Shown one piece after another: positions 31,731 to 41,543 of a DNA stretch of 64,000 bases. This stretch comes from Microbacteriaceae bacterium (lineage in GTDB: Bacteria > Actinomycetota > Actinomycetes > Actinomycetales > Microbacteriaceae). Both the position numbers and the translations under genes were made by a program. The stretch spans positions 1-64,000 of the forward strand of contig JAODME010000033.1 in the NCBI GenBank assembly GCA_025465095.1. Reading direction: 5' to 3'. The notes under the pieces are model-generated. The model had not been told where the DNA came from, made no database searches, and saw nothing but the letters and a program-made list of their open reading frames with translations. The first letter of the stretch is position 1. The number at the start of each line of letters is the position of its first letter.

Positions 31731-32482
31731 TGAGCACAATTCTCGAACGCGAGCCCGCGGCTGCGGAGGTCATCCCCACGTTCACGGCCACGCTCATCAT
31801 CCGCCGCTTCGACCCGGAGGTGGACGACGAGCCTCGCTGGCAGGACTTCGACGTGGAACTGTACGGCACCGACCGGGTGCTCGACGCGCTGCACAAAATC
31901 AAGTGGGAGCAGGATGGCTCGCTCACGTTCCGTCGCTCCTGCGCCCACGGCGTGTGCGGCTCGGACGCGATGCGTATCAACGGACGCAACCGGCTCGCCT
32001 GCAAGACGCTGATCAAGGACCTGGACATCTCCAAGCCGATCTACGTCGAGGCGATCAAGGGCCTGCCCCTCGAAAAAGACCTCATCGTCAACATGGACCC
32101 GTTCTTCGAGAGCTTCGCCGAGGTGCAGCCGTTCCTCATCGCCTCGAGCAAGCCGGACAAGGAGCGTCGGCAGAGCCCGGCCGAACGTGAGCGGTTCGAC
32201 GACACCACCAAGTGCATCCTGTGCGCGGCTTGCACGTCGAGCTGCCCGATCTTCTGGACCGACGGCCAGTACTTCGGTCCAGCCGCGATCGTCAATGCGC
32301 ACCGCTTCATCTTCGACTCCCGCGATGAGGGCTCGCAGGTGCGCCTCGATATCCTCAACGACAAGGAGGGCGTGTGGCGCTGCCGCACGACTTTCAACTG
32401 CACCGAGGCGTGCCCCCGCGGCATTCAGGTGACGCAGGCAATCGCCGAGGTCAAGCAGGCAATCATGCGGGGCAAGCCCTAA
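31730..32482 (+). CDS. sdhB: succinate dehydrogenase iron-sulfur subunit
   Basis: SCAHGVCGSDAMRINGRNRLACKTLI; CILCAACTSSCPIFW; CRTTFNCTEACPRGIQVTQAI. Confidence 0.96.
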   Translation: MSTILEREPAAAEVIPTFTATLIIRRFDPEVDDEPRWQDFDVELYGTDRVLDALHKIKWEQDGSLTFRRSCAHGVCGSDAMRINGRNRLACKTLIKDLDISKPIYVEAIKGLPLEKDLIVNMDPFFESFAEVQPFLIASSKPDKERRQSPAERERFDDTTKCILCAACTSSCPIFWTDGQYFGPAAIVNAHRFIFDSRDEGSQVRLDILNDKEGVWRCRTTFNCTEACPRGIQVTQAIAEVKQAIMRGKP

Positions 32483-32568
32483 GGCTTATCCGCGCCCGAC
32501 GGTGCCATCCCCGTACCGCTCGAGCGACGCTCGGGCGACCCTCGGAGGCGTGTCATTGCAGGTGAGGG

Positions 32569-32609
32569 GTGACGTCGCGTGTCATCTGCGACGACACCCC
32601 TCACAAGCA
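32569..32609. repeat. dispersed 41-bp palindromic repeat, copy D (most symmetric)
   Basis: GTGACGTCGCGTGTCATCTGCGACGACACCCCTCACAAGCA; stem GAGGGGTGaCGTCGC / GCGACGaCACCCCTC across 32564-32602. Confidence 0.85.
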
Positions 32610-32672
32610 GTTACGCGTGCCAAAAGCAGAACCGGTGAAGCGCTTACCGCGCGACTTCGCGGGGCGCCGCGC

Positions 32673-34313
32673 TCAGGCGGATGCCGCCGTGCGCGCCTCT
32701 GCGGCGGTGCGGGCCGCGAGCGCCCTCGTGGCGCGCTCCCGAGCCTCCGCGAGGGTGACCCCGAGCAACTCCGCGCGCACGTCGGCGAGCGCTGCCGGCG
32801 TCATCGACAACGTGGTGGCACCGAGCCCAACAAGCACAACCGCCAACTGAGGATCCGCGGCGGCCTCACCACAGATGCCGACGGGTTTCCCCGCCGCCGC
32901 CCCGGCGTCACCCAGCATCTTGACCAGGCGGAGGACCGCCGGATGCCACGGGTCCTGATAGGACGCGACGCTCCCGAGCATCCGGTCGGCCGCGAGCGTG
33001 TACTGGGTGAGGTCGTTGGTGCCGATGCTGACGAAGTCCGCGGACTCCAGGACCTGGTCGGCGACGACGGCGAGTGACGGCACCTCGGCCATCACGCCGA
33101 CGGTCGTCAGGCCGAGCTCCCGCCCGAGCGCGACGAAGTATTCCGTCTCTTCGGCGTCGGACACCATCGGCGCCATCACCCACAGCTCGGCGCCCGTCGC
33201 CGCTTGCGCGTTCGCGAGGGCGGTGAGCTGGTCGCGCAGGATCTGTTCGCTCGCCCGCAAGGCGCGCAGGCCCCGCAGCCCGAGGGCCGGGTTCTCCTCA
33301 TGGGCGTCATTGAGGAAGCTCAGAGGCTTGTCGGCGCCGGCGTCGAGCGCGCGCACGACAACCTTCCTGCCGGGGAAATGGGAGAGCAGCTCGCTGTACT
33401 TCGCCTGCTGTTCCTCGACCGTCGGCGCGGTCTTCGCGTCGAGGAACAGGAACTCGGTACGGAAGAGCCCCACTCCTTCCGCTCCGAGCGCGACCGCCTC
33501 GGCCGCGTCGGCGGGCGACCCGAGGTTCGCCAGAAGCGGCACCCGGGTGCCATCCGCGAGCACACCGTCGGTGATGGGCGCGGCGGCCGCCGACGACCGC
33601 TCCTCGATCCGGGCGCGGACAGCGGAGACCTCGTCCTCGGTTGGGTCGGTCGTGACGACGCCGGAGGACGCATCCGCGACGACGATGGTGCCGTCCGTGA
33701 GCTCGAGCGCCCCGGTCACTCCCACAATCGCCGGAATGGACTTCGATCGGGCGAGAATCGCCGTGTGGCTCGTAGGGCCTCCGTCGCGGGTGATGAGCGC
33801 GAGCACCTTGGCGAGGTCGAGCAGTGCGGTGTCGGCCGGAGCAAGGTCTTTCGCGACGAGAATGAAAGGCTCGTCGCTCGTCGGCACGCCCGGCGCCGGC
33901 ACGCCTCGCAACCTCGCGATGACGCGCTGAGCCACGTCGCCGAGGTCTGTCGCACGCTCGGCCATGTACCCGCCCATGCCGGTGAGGATGTCCTGGAAGG
34001 CCGCGAACGCCTCGTAGACCGCACGTTCGCCGGTGGTACCAGACTCGATCCTCGACTTGACGTCCTCGGCGAGGCTCGGGTCCCCCGCCATCATCGCGGC
34101 GGCCTCGAGCACGTCCTTGGCTTCGCCGCCAGCCTTAGCACCCCGGGCGACGAGCTCGGCGGCGACGGCGTGCAACGCCGCGGTCGCTGTCGCATACTCG
34201 GCGTCGGCATTCCCGGCGTGCCGGCCGGGCTCGGGGTCCGGCAGTGGATCCGGCATCCGGAGGATGGGGCCAACGGCCAGACCTCGACCGACTCCGACGC
34301 CCTTGAATTGCAT
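32673..34313 (-). CDS. ptsI: phosphoenolpyruvate-protein phosphotransferase (PTS enzyme I)
   Basis: MQFKGVGVGRGLAVGPILRM; GGPTSHTAILARS active-site His; LGAEGVGLFRTEFLFLD; GTNDLTQYTLAADR; GICGEAAADP. Confidence 0.95.
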   Translation of the reverse strand: MQFKGVGVGRGLAVGPILRMPDPLPDPEPGRHAGNADAEYATATAALHAVAAELVARGAKAGGEAKDVLEAAAMMAGDPSLAEDVKSRIESGTTGERAVYEAFAAFQDILTGMGGYMAERATDLGDVAQRVIARLRGVPAPGVPTSDEPFILVAKDLAPADTALLDLAKVLALITRDGGPTSHTAILARSKSIPAIVGVTGALELTDGTIVVADASSGVVTTDPTEDEVSAVRARIEERSSAAAAPITDGVLADGTRVPLLANLGSPADAAEAVALGAEGVGLFRTEFLFLDAKTAPTVEEQQAKYSELLSHFPGRKVVVRALDAGADKPLSFLNDAHEENPALGLRGLRALRASEQILRDQLTALANAQAATGAELWVMAPMVSDAEETEYFVALGRELGLTTVGVMAEVPSLAVVADQVLESADFVSIGTNDLTQYTLAADRMLGSVASYQDPWHPAVLRLVKMLGDAGAAAGKPVGICGEAAADPQLAVVLVGLGATTLSMTPAALADVRAELLGVTLAEARERATRALAARTAAEARTAASA

Positions 34314-34391
34314 GGATACTTCCTCCCGACTGGCCAACGCACCGTAATCGCTGCTCCCGCCAGCCTAGCCGCGCGTAGTTAAGCTGGGCCC

Positions 34392-35456
34392 ATGACGAAC
34401 AAGGCGGACGACACGGTGGAGACCCAAACGCCGACCGGATTCGCCGCGATTCTAGCTAAGGCGGTGAAGCTCAAGCTCGTCCGCGTCATGCTGCACTTCG
34501 CCTCCGAGCGGGGGCCTCTCATGGGATCCGGATTGGCGTTCCAGGCGCTGTTCGCCGTGTTCTCCGCGCTCTGGGTCGGCTTCTCGATCGTCGGCTTCGT
34601 CATTCAGGGCGACATTGGACTGCGGACGTCCCTGATCGAGACCCTGGCGGAGGCGGTGCCCGGCCTCATCGACAGTGGTGACGGATCGGGCGCCGTCGAC
34701 GCGTCGGTGCTCCTCGAGGCGGGCGCGCTCACTTGGAGCGCCGCGTTCGCGCTCGTCATCCTGTTCGCGACCGCCCTGAACTGGCTCGCGTCCGCGCGCG
34801 AGGCGGTGCGTGCGATCTTCGAACTTCCCGGCCCCACCACCAATCTTCTGTTGCTCAAGCTCAGGGACCTCGGTGTCGCGATCGTGTTGGGTGCCGCACT
34901 CATCATCTCCGTCGTACTGTCGAGCGTCAGCACGAACCTGCTCGGTGCCGTGCTCGATTTCACCGGGATCGGGTCGGAGTCCCTGGTTGCGACCGTACTC
35001 GGCCGCATCGTCGGGCTCGCGGTCGCACTCACGCTGGACACCTTCGTCCTCGTGGCGCTGTACCGGCTCCTGTCGGGCGTGCATATCCCGTTTCCGCGCC
35101 TCGTCTTCGGGTCACTTCTCGGCGGTGTGGCCCTCGGCGCGCTCAAGGCCCTGGGAGGTCTGCTCCTCGGCGGGGCGAGCAACAATCCGCTGATCGCCTC
35201 GTTCGCGGTGATCGCCGGGCTCCTCATCTTCTTCAACCTGGTCTGCCAGGTGATTCTGATCAGCGCGGCATGGATCGCGATCGGCATGAAGGACGACGGC
35301 ATTCCCGCGGACCCGAAAGCCGAGGCGGCCCGGCTCGAGCAGGAACGGCTCGCGCGTGAGGCCGCCGAAGCGCGGCGCCCACGACGGCTTGCCCAGCTTT
35401 TCCAGCGTCTCAGAGGACGTGCCCGCGGTGGTCAGAAGGCCAGCGCTCCGAAATAG
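34392..35456 (+). CDS. YihY/virulence factor BrkB family membrane protein
   Basis: ERGPLMGSGLAFQALFAVFSALWVGFSIVG; six-TM-like pattern, YihY-type PFPRLVFGSLLGGVALGALK. Confidence 0.8.
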   Translation: MTNKADDTVETQTPTGFAAILAKAVKLKLVRVMLHFASERGPLMGSGLAFQALFAVFSALWVGFSIVGFVIQGDIGLRTSLIETLAEAVPGLIDSGDGSGAVDASVLLEAGALTWSAAFALVILFATALNWLASAREAVRAIFELPGPTTNLLLLKLRDLGVAIVLGAALIISVVLSSVSTNLLGAVLDFTGIGSESLVATVLGRIVGLAVALTLDTFVLVALYRLLSGVHIPFPRLVFGSLLGGVALGALKALGGLLLGGASNNPLIASFAVIAGLLIFFNLVCQVILISAAWIAIGMKDDGIPADPKAEAARLEQERLAREAAEARRPRRLAQLFQRLRGRARGGQKASAPK

Positions 35457-35465
35457 GATGAACGG

Positions 35466-36323
35466 ATGCCTCCTGCCCTCCGCATAGCGTCCGTCAACGT
35501 GAACGGCATCCGAGCCGCCTACCGAAAGGGCATGGGCGACTGGCTCGACGGGCGCAACGTGGACATCCTCGCCCTGCAGGAGGTCCGGGCATCGACGGAG
35601 GACCTCCAGGGTCTACTCGGGCCGGAATGGGACGTGCTGCACGACGCCGCGACGGCGAAGGGTCGAGCGGGGGTGGCCATCGCCAGCCGCGCACGCGGCC
35701 GACGTGGCCCGTCGATTCACCGGGTCAGCCTCGGCGCGGACGACTTCGACAGCGCGGGGCGCTGGCTCGAGGCCGACTACGAGGTCGGGGACAAGATCGT
35801 CACGGTCGTCAGTACCTACGTGCACTCCGGCGAGGTAGGCACCCCCAAACAGGACGAGAAATGGAAGTTCCTCGACGCGATGACTGCGCGCTTTCCCGAA
35901 CTCGCGGCGCACAGTGAGCTCGCGCTCGTCGTCGGTGACCTGAACGTCGGTCATCGCGAGCTCGACATCCGCAACTGGAGGGGCAATCGCAAGAGCGCCG
36001 GCTTCCTGCCGGAGGAGCGCGCCTACTTCGACCGTTTCTTCGGCCCGCTCGGCGAGACCGTCACGGGTGTCGACGGGTCGACCGGGCCCGGGCTTGGCTG
36101 GGTGGACGTCGGCCGTCGATGGGCGGGCGAGGTCGACGGCCCATACACGTGGTGGTCGCAGCGCGGCAAGGCCTTCGACACGGACACCGGGTGGCGGCTC
36201 GACTATCACGTCGCCACACCCGCGCTCGCCGCTACCGTGACGGACTACTCGATCGATCGGGCATCCGCCTGGGACAGCCGCTGGTCCGACCACGCTCCCG
36301 TCGTGGTCGACTACGCCATCTAG
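35466..36323 (+). CDS. xth: exodeoxyribonuclease III
   Basis: LRIASVNVNGIRAAYRKGMGDWL; LALQEVRAS; GDLNVGHRELDIRNWRGNRKSAGFLPEER; RLDYHVATP; SDHAPVVVDY. Confidence 0.93.
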   Translation: MPPALRIASVNVNGIRAAYRKGMGDWLDGRNVDILALQEVRASTEDLQGLLGPEWDVLHDAATAKGRAGVAIASRARGRRGPSIHRVSLGADDFDSAGRWLEADYEVGDKIVTVVSTYVHSGEVGTPKQDEKWKFLDAMTARFPELAAHSELALVVGDLNVGHRELDIRNWRGNRKSAGFLPEERAYFDRFFGPLGETVTGVDGSTGPGLGWVDVGRRWAGEVDGPYTWWSQRGKAFDTDTGWRLDYHVATPALAATVTDYSIDRASAWDSRWSDHAPVVVDYAI

Positions 36324-36333
36324 CCCGGCCGTA

Positions 36334-36354
36334 ACGCTTCTTCGGATGAAGCGT
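36334..36354. terminator. possible terminator hairpin downstream of xth
   Basis: ACGCTTC-TTCGGAT-GAAGCGT, no strong T tract. Confidence 0.45.
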
Positions 36355-36373
36355 GACAGCTTTCAGCAACTGA

Positions 36374-37393
<1,020 letters not shown>

Positions 37394-37641
37394 GCATCGG
37401 GAGTTCGCGCGCTGGCAGGAGCTCGAGGAGCACCACTACCACCACTACCTTGGTGGTGAGACAACTCCTTGAGCAGCGCCGCGCCCGCGATTTCGTGCCG
37501 CCGGACGACCTCGACCTGACGCCCGACGACGCGGCCGACGCGTGGTTCAACACCCCGTGCCGGCCGAGGTGGCTGCGGCCGCAGCATCCGGGGTTGCAAT
37601 GGTTTGCGGTCTCGACGAGCTGGCGGCGCTGTTGACGGGTT
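37394..37641 (+). pseudogene. possible degenerate coding remnants of unknown identity
   Basis: Coding-like peptides in shifting frames: EHREFARWQELEEHHYHHYLGGETTP*, then RRARDFVPPDDLDLTPDDAADAWFNTP, then VPAEVAAAAASGVAMVCGLDELAALLTG*. Confidence 0.35.
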
Positions 37642-37707
37642 AGAGGCTGTCGCCGGTGACGGCTCGTCGGTGGCAATGATCACGGGAATACGCGGGCGGC
37701 GGCCGCG

Positions 37708-37736
37708 TTGACTACACTCAGATCGAAGTAAATAAG
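37708..37736 (+). promoter_or_regulatory. putative promoter of the rib operon
   Basis: TTGACT followed ~15-17 bp later by TAAATA/AATAAG, just upstream of the FMN riboswitch. Confidence 0.5.
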
Positions 37737-37738
37737 TA

Positions 37739-37888
37739 CGTGCTCCGGGGTCGGTGTGAGTCCGAACCGGCGGTGACAGTCCGCGACCCGAGGGACCTCG
37801 CAAGAGGAAGCCCGGTTGAGCCGGTGGAATTCCGGGACCGACAGTAATGAGACCGCGAGGTCTCTCAGTCTGGATGGAAGGCAGCACG
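37739..37888 (+). ncRNA. FMN riboswitch (RFN element)
   Basis: GGGGTCGGTGTGAGTCCGAACCGGCGGTGACAGTCCGCGACCC ... GCCGGTGGAATTCCGGGACCGACAGTAATGAGACC...GTCTGGATGGAAGGCAGCAC; closing P1 cGTGCT/AGCACg; upstream of ribD. Confidence 0.95.
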
Positions 37889-37997
37889 CGCAGTCGTCTC
37901 GCGGCGGCTGCGAACGCAGAAGTCGCCGGTTGCAAGCGGCACCTGCGGCGAATACCCCCGGAGTCCGTCTCGCGAATGTCGAGATGTCAGGAACCGG

Positions 37998-39062
37998 ATG
38001 AGCGCCACCCCAGTTGTCGAGTCGGCGATGCGCCGCGCACTGTCGCTCGCCTCCCGCGGGCCGGCCAGCGGCCCCAACCCACGCGTCGGCTGCGTCATCC
38101 TCTCTCCCGCGGGTGAGATCATCGCCGAGGGCTGGCACCGAGGCGCCGGAACGCCGCACGCGGAAGTGGATGCCCTGTCGAAGCTCGACGACGCCCGCGG
38201 CACCACCGCGGTCGTCACCCTCGAACCGTGCAATCACACCGGACTCACCGGGCCATGCAGCGAGGTGCTGATCGCGGCCGGCGTCGACCGGGTTGTCTAC
38301 GCCGTCGCCGACCCAGGCGACCGCTCACGCGGCGGCGGCGACCGGCTGCGCGAGGCCGGCATCGCCGTTGACGGCGGTGTGCTGGCAGATGAAGCGGCGA
38401 GCGCCCTTCGCGTATGGCTCACCGCAATGCGGTTGGGGCGCCCGTTCGTGACCCTCAAGTGGGCGTCGACCCTCGACGGACGCGCAGCCGCGGCAGACGG
38501 AACGAGCCAGTGGATCACGGGCGCGGCCTCCCGTCAGCGTGTGCACGAACAGCGGGCGGCATCTGACGCCATCCTCGTCGGTACGGGCACGGTGCTCGCC
38601 GACGATCCAGCCCTCACCGCCCGTGGCGAGGCGGGAGAGCTCACTGCGCACCAACCGATTCCGGTCGTGATCGGCGAGCGTGCGATTCCGGACGGCGCGA
38701 AAATCCTCGACCATCCGCAGCGGGTGGTCGCCACCGGCAGCCGTGATCTCGTGGCTGCCCTCGCGACACTGTTCGACCGCGGCATCCGATCTGTTCTCGT
38801 CGAGGGCGGGCCCGCGCTCGCGAGCGCCTTCGTCGCGCAGAACCTCGTCGACGAGTACCTGATCTATCTCGCACCCTCCCTCCTCGGCGGCGACCGGCTC
38901 GCGATCGGCGACATCGGCGTCGGCACGCTCGGCGAGACCAAGAAGCTGCGGATTGACGGCGTGGAGACCCTCGGCGACGACCTGCTGATCACGGCACGAC
39001 CAGAAGCGGCCCCCGCGGCACTACGCCCGGGCGCACGAAGCACGACGGAGAGGAACGCATAG
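37998..39062 (+). CDS. ribD: bifunctional diaminohydroxyphosphoribosylaminopyrimidine deaminase / 5-amino-6-(5-phosphoribosylamino)uracil reductase
   Basis: GPNPRVGCVILSPAGEIIAEGWHRGAGTPHAEVDAL, VTLEPCNHTGLTGPCSEVLI; reductase domain PFVTLKWASTLDGRAAAADG. Confidence 0.95.
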   Translation: MSATPVVESAMRRALSLASRGPASGPNPRVGCVILSPAGEIIAEGWHRGAGTPHAEVDALSKLDDARGTTAVVTLEPCNHTGLTGPCSEVLIAAGVDRVVYAVADPGDRSRGGGDRLREAGIAVDGGVLADEAASALRVWLTAMRLGRPFVTLKWASTLDGRAAAADGTSQWITGAASRQRVHEQRAASDAILVGTGTVLADDPALTARGEAGELTAHQPIPVVIGERAIPDGAKILDHPQRVVATGSRDLVAALATLFDRGIRSVLVEGGPALASAFVAQNLVDEYLIYLAPSLLGGDRLAIGDIGVGTLGETKKLRIDGVETLGDDLLITARPEAAPAALRPGARSTTERNA

Positions 39063-39682
39063 TGTTCACCGGAATCATCGAAGAGCTCGGCGAAGTGATT
39101 GCCTGGCACATGAGCGGCGACGCGGCGCGGCTGACCGTCCGCGGTCCGATCGCCGTGAGCGACGCCAAGCGCGGCGACTCCATCTCGGTCAGCGGCGTGT
39201 GCCTCACCGTCGTCGATCAGGGTGACGACTGGTTCACCGCAGACGTCATGGCACAGACCATCGCCATGAGCACCCTCACCGCCCCGGCGACCGGCGACCG
39301 AGTCAACCTCGAACGCGCCGCCCAGGTGGGCGACCGGCTCGGCGGGCACATCGTGCAGGGCCACATCGACGGCACGAGTACCCTGCTGAGCATCACCGAC
39401 GGCAGCGCCTGGCGTGTTCTCCGATTCAGCCTGGCCCCGGACGTCGCGGCTCTGGTCACCGGCAAGGGCTCGATCGCGGTCGACGGGGTGTCGCTCACCG
39501 TCAGCGCGGTGGGGACGGACGGCGACGGACTCGAGTGGTTCGAGGTGTCGTTGATTCCCGAGACCCTCGCGATGACGACCCTCGGACTCAGGGCGGTCGG
39601 CGACCACGTGAACATCGAGACAGACATCCTCGCGCGCCACGTCGCCCGCATGCTTCAACTCAGTTCAAGGAGTAACTCATGA
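39062..39682 (+). CDS. ribE: riboflavin synthase alpha chain
   Basis: MFTGIIEELGEV; SVSGVCLTVVDQGDDWFTADVMAQT; GGHIVQGHIDGTSTLL. Confidence 0.95.
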   Translation: MFTGIIEELGEVIAWHMSGDAARLTVRGPIAVSDAKRGDSISVSGVCLTVVDQGDDWFTADVMAQTIAMSTLTAPATGDRVNLERAAQVGDRLGGHIVQGHIDGTSTLLSITDGSAWRVLRFSLAPDVAALVTGKGSIAVDGVSLTVSAVGTDGDGLEWFEVSLIPETLAMTTLGLRAVGDHVNIETDILARHVARMLQLSSRSNS

Positions 39683-40977
39683 GCCTCGCCAGCATCCCCA
39701 CCGCCCTAGAGGCGCTGCGCGCAGGACGACCGGTCATCGTCGCGGACGACGAGGGACGCGAGAACGAGGGCGACGTGATCCTCGCGGCCGAACTCGCGAC
39801 CCAGGAGTGGATCGCGTGGACGGTGCGCAACTCATCCGGGTTCATCTGCGCGCCGATGCCGAACGACATCGCCGACCGCCTCGAGCTACCGGTGATGGTG
39901 GTGCACAACGAGGACCCTCGCGGCACCAACTACACGATCACGGTTGACGCGGCCGACCGCTTGAGCACGGGCATCAGCGCGGCTGACCGGGCGCACACCC
40001 TTCGGGTCCTCGCCGACATGGACTCGACACCGGCGAGCCTCAACCGGCCAGGTCACATCCTTCCCCTTCGCGCCGCGGACGGCGGGGTGCGAGAGCGCGA
40101 TGGCCACACGGAGGCCGCCGTCGATCTACTCAAGCTCGCGGGCCTGACGCCCGTGGCGGCGATCGCCGAGATCGTCGCCGACGACGGCGAGATGATGCGC
40201 CTGCCCGGCCTCATCACGCTCGGCGAGCGCGACGACATCCCGGTCATCACTATCGCCGCACTCATCGACTACCTGCAGGAGGTGCACTGTGACGTCGCGG
40301 TACCGGTCGTCGTGCCGATCCCCGAAACATCCAGGGTCATCTTCGAGGTCGAGACGGTTGTCCCGACCACGCACGGCGCCTTCCGGATCCGCGCCTACCG
40401 GGACCGGATGACGGGAGCCGACCACCTCGCGATCATCGCCGGCAGCCCCACCAACGGCGCCATCGTTCGCGTGCACTCCGAGTGCCTCACGGGTGAGGTA
40501 CTCGGTTCGCTCAAGTGCGAGTGCGGTCCGCAGCTCGACTCCGCGCTCGAGGCGATCCAGGACAACGGCGGCGTCGTCATTTACATGCGCGGTCACGAGG
40601 GGCGCGGCATCGGCCTGATCAACAAGCTGAAGGCGTACCGTCTGCAGGAGGATGGCCTCGACACACTCGATGCGAATATCGCGCTCGGCTTCCCCGCGGA
40701 CGGGCGCGACTACGGCGCCGCGGTCGCGATCCTCCATGACCTGGGCCTCGACGCGGTTCGCGTCATCACCAACAATCCCGACAAACTGAAGCAGCTGAGC
40801 GATCGCGGGATCACCGTCCTCGAGCAGGTGCCGCTCGTCGTGGGTGTCGACGGCTTCAACGAGGCCTACCTCGGCGCGAAGCGCGACCGGATGGGGCACC
40901 TCCTTCCAAGCGATGACATTCTCGACCAGGTGGTCGCCGCGGCGGCCGCCCAAACACTCAAGGAGCAGGAACTGTGA
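39679..40977 (+). CDS. ribBA: bifunctional 3,4-dihydroxy-2-butanone-4-phosphate synthase / GTP cyclohydrolase II
   Basis: VIVADDEGRENEGDVILAAELAT; RAGHTEAAVDL-like RDGHTEAAVDLLKLAGL; VHSECLTGEVLGSLKCECGPQL; RGHEGRGIGLINKLKAY. Confidence 0.95.
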   Translation: MSLASIPTALEALRAGRPVIVADDEGRENEGDVILAAELATQEWIAWTVRNSSGFICAPMPNDIADRLELPVMVVHNEDPRGTNYTITVDAADRLSTGISAADRAHTLRVLADMDSTPASLNRPGHILPLRAADGGVRERDGHTEAAVDLLKLAGLTPVAAIAEIVADDGEMMRLPGLITLGERDDIPVITIAALIDYLQEVHCDVAVPVVVPIPETSRVIFEVETVVPTTHGAFRIRAYRDRMTGADHLAIIAGSPTNGAIVRVHSECLTGEVLGSLKCECGPQLDSALEAIQDNGGVVIYMRGHEGRGIGLINKLKAYRLQEDGLDTLDANIALGFPADGRDYGAAVAILHDLGLDAVRVITNNPDKLKQLSDRGITVLEQVPLVVGVDGFNEAYLGAKRDRMGHLLPSDDILDQVVAAAAAQTLKEQEL

Positions 40978-41447
40978 GCGGTTCAGGAGCACGGGACATC
41001 ACGCCGGTCGACGGCAGCGGCATCAAGGTGACCATCGTCGCCGGCCAGTGGCACGAGGCGATCAGCAACGGCCTCATCGAAGGCGCACGCCGCTACCTAG
41101 CGGAGGCGGGCGCGGAGGTCACCGAGGTGCGGGTCGCCGGCAGCTTCGAGCTGCCGGTCGTCAGCAGAGTGGCACTCGAGGCGGGAGCGGACGCCGTGGT
41201 GGCGCTGGGGGTCATCATCCGTGGCGGCACGCCGCACTTCGAATATGTGGCGGATGCGGCGACCTCCGGGCTGACCCAGGTGAGCATCCTCACCGGAAAG
41301 CCGATCGGTTTCGGCGTGCTCACGATCGAGAACGAGCAGCAGGGTCTCGACCGGGCCGGGCTGGAGGGGTCGAAGGAGGACAAGGGCGCAGAGGCGGCGG
41401 ACGCTGCGCTATCGACGGCACTGCTTCTGCGGTCGATCAAGGCGTAG
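40974..41447 (+). CDS. ribH: 6,7-dimethyl-8-ribityllumazine synthase
   Basis: VTIVAGQWHEAISNGLIEGARRYL; RVAGSFELPVVSR; VVALGVIIRGGTPHFEYVADAATSGL. Confidence 0.95.
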   Translation: MSGSGARDITPVDGSGIKVTIVAGQWHEAISNGLIEGARRYLAEAGAEVTEVRVAGSFELPVVSRVALEAGADAVVALGVIIRGGTPHFEYVADAATSGLTQVSILTGKPIGFGVLTIENEQQGLDRAGLEGSKEDKGAEAADAALSTALLLRSIKA

Positions 41448-41543
41448 TCCGCCCCCGTATCGGATCGCAACCCGTCGGAACGGCACACTTTCCGGCGTAA
41501 GGTGAGTCCTGCAAATTCCACCTCCCAGCTTCGGAGTTCCCGT

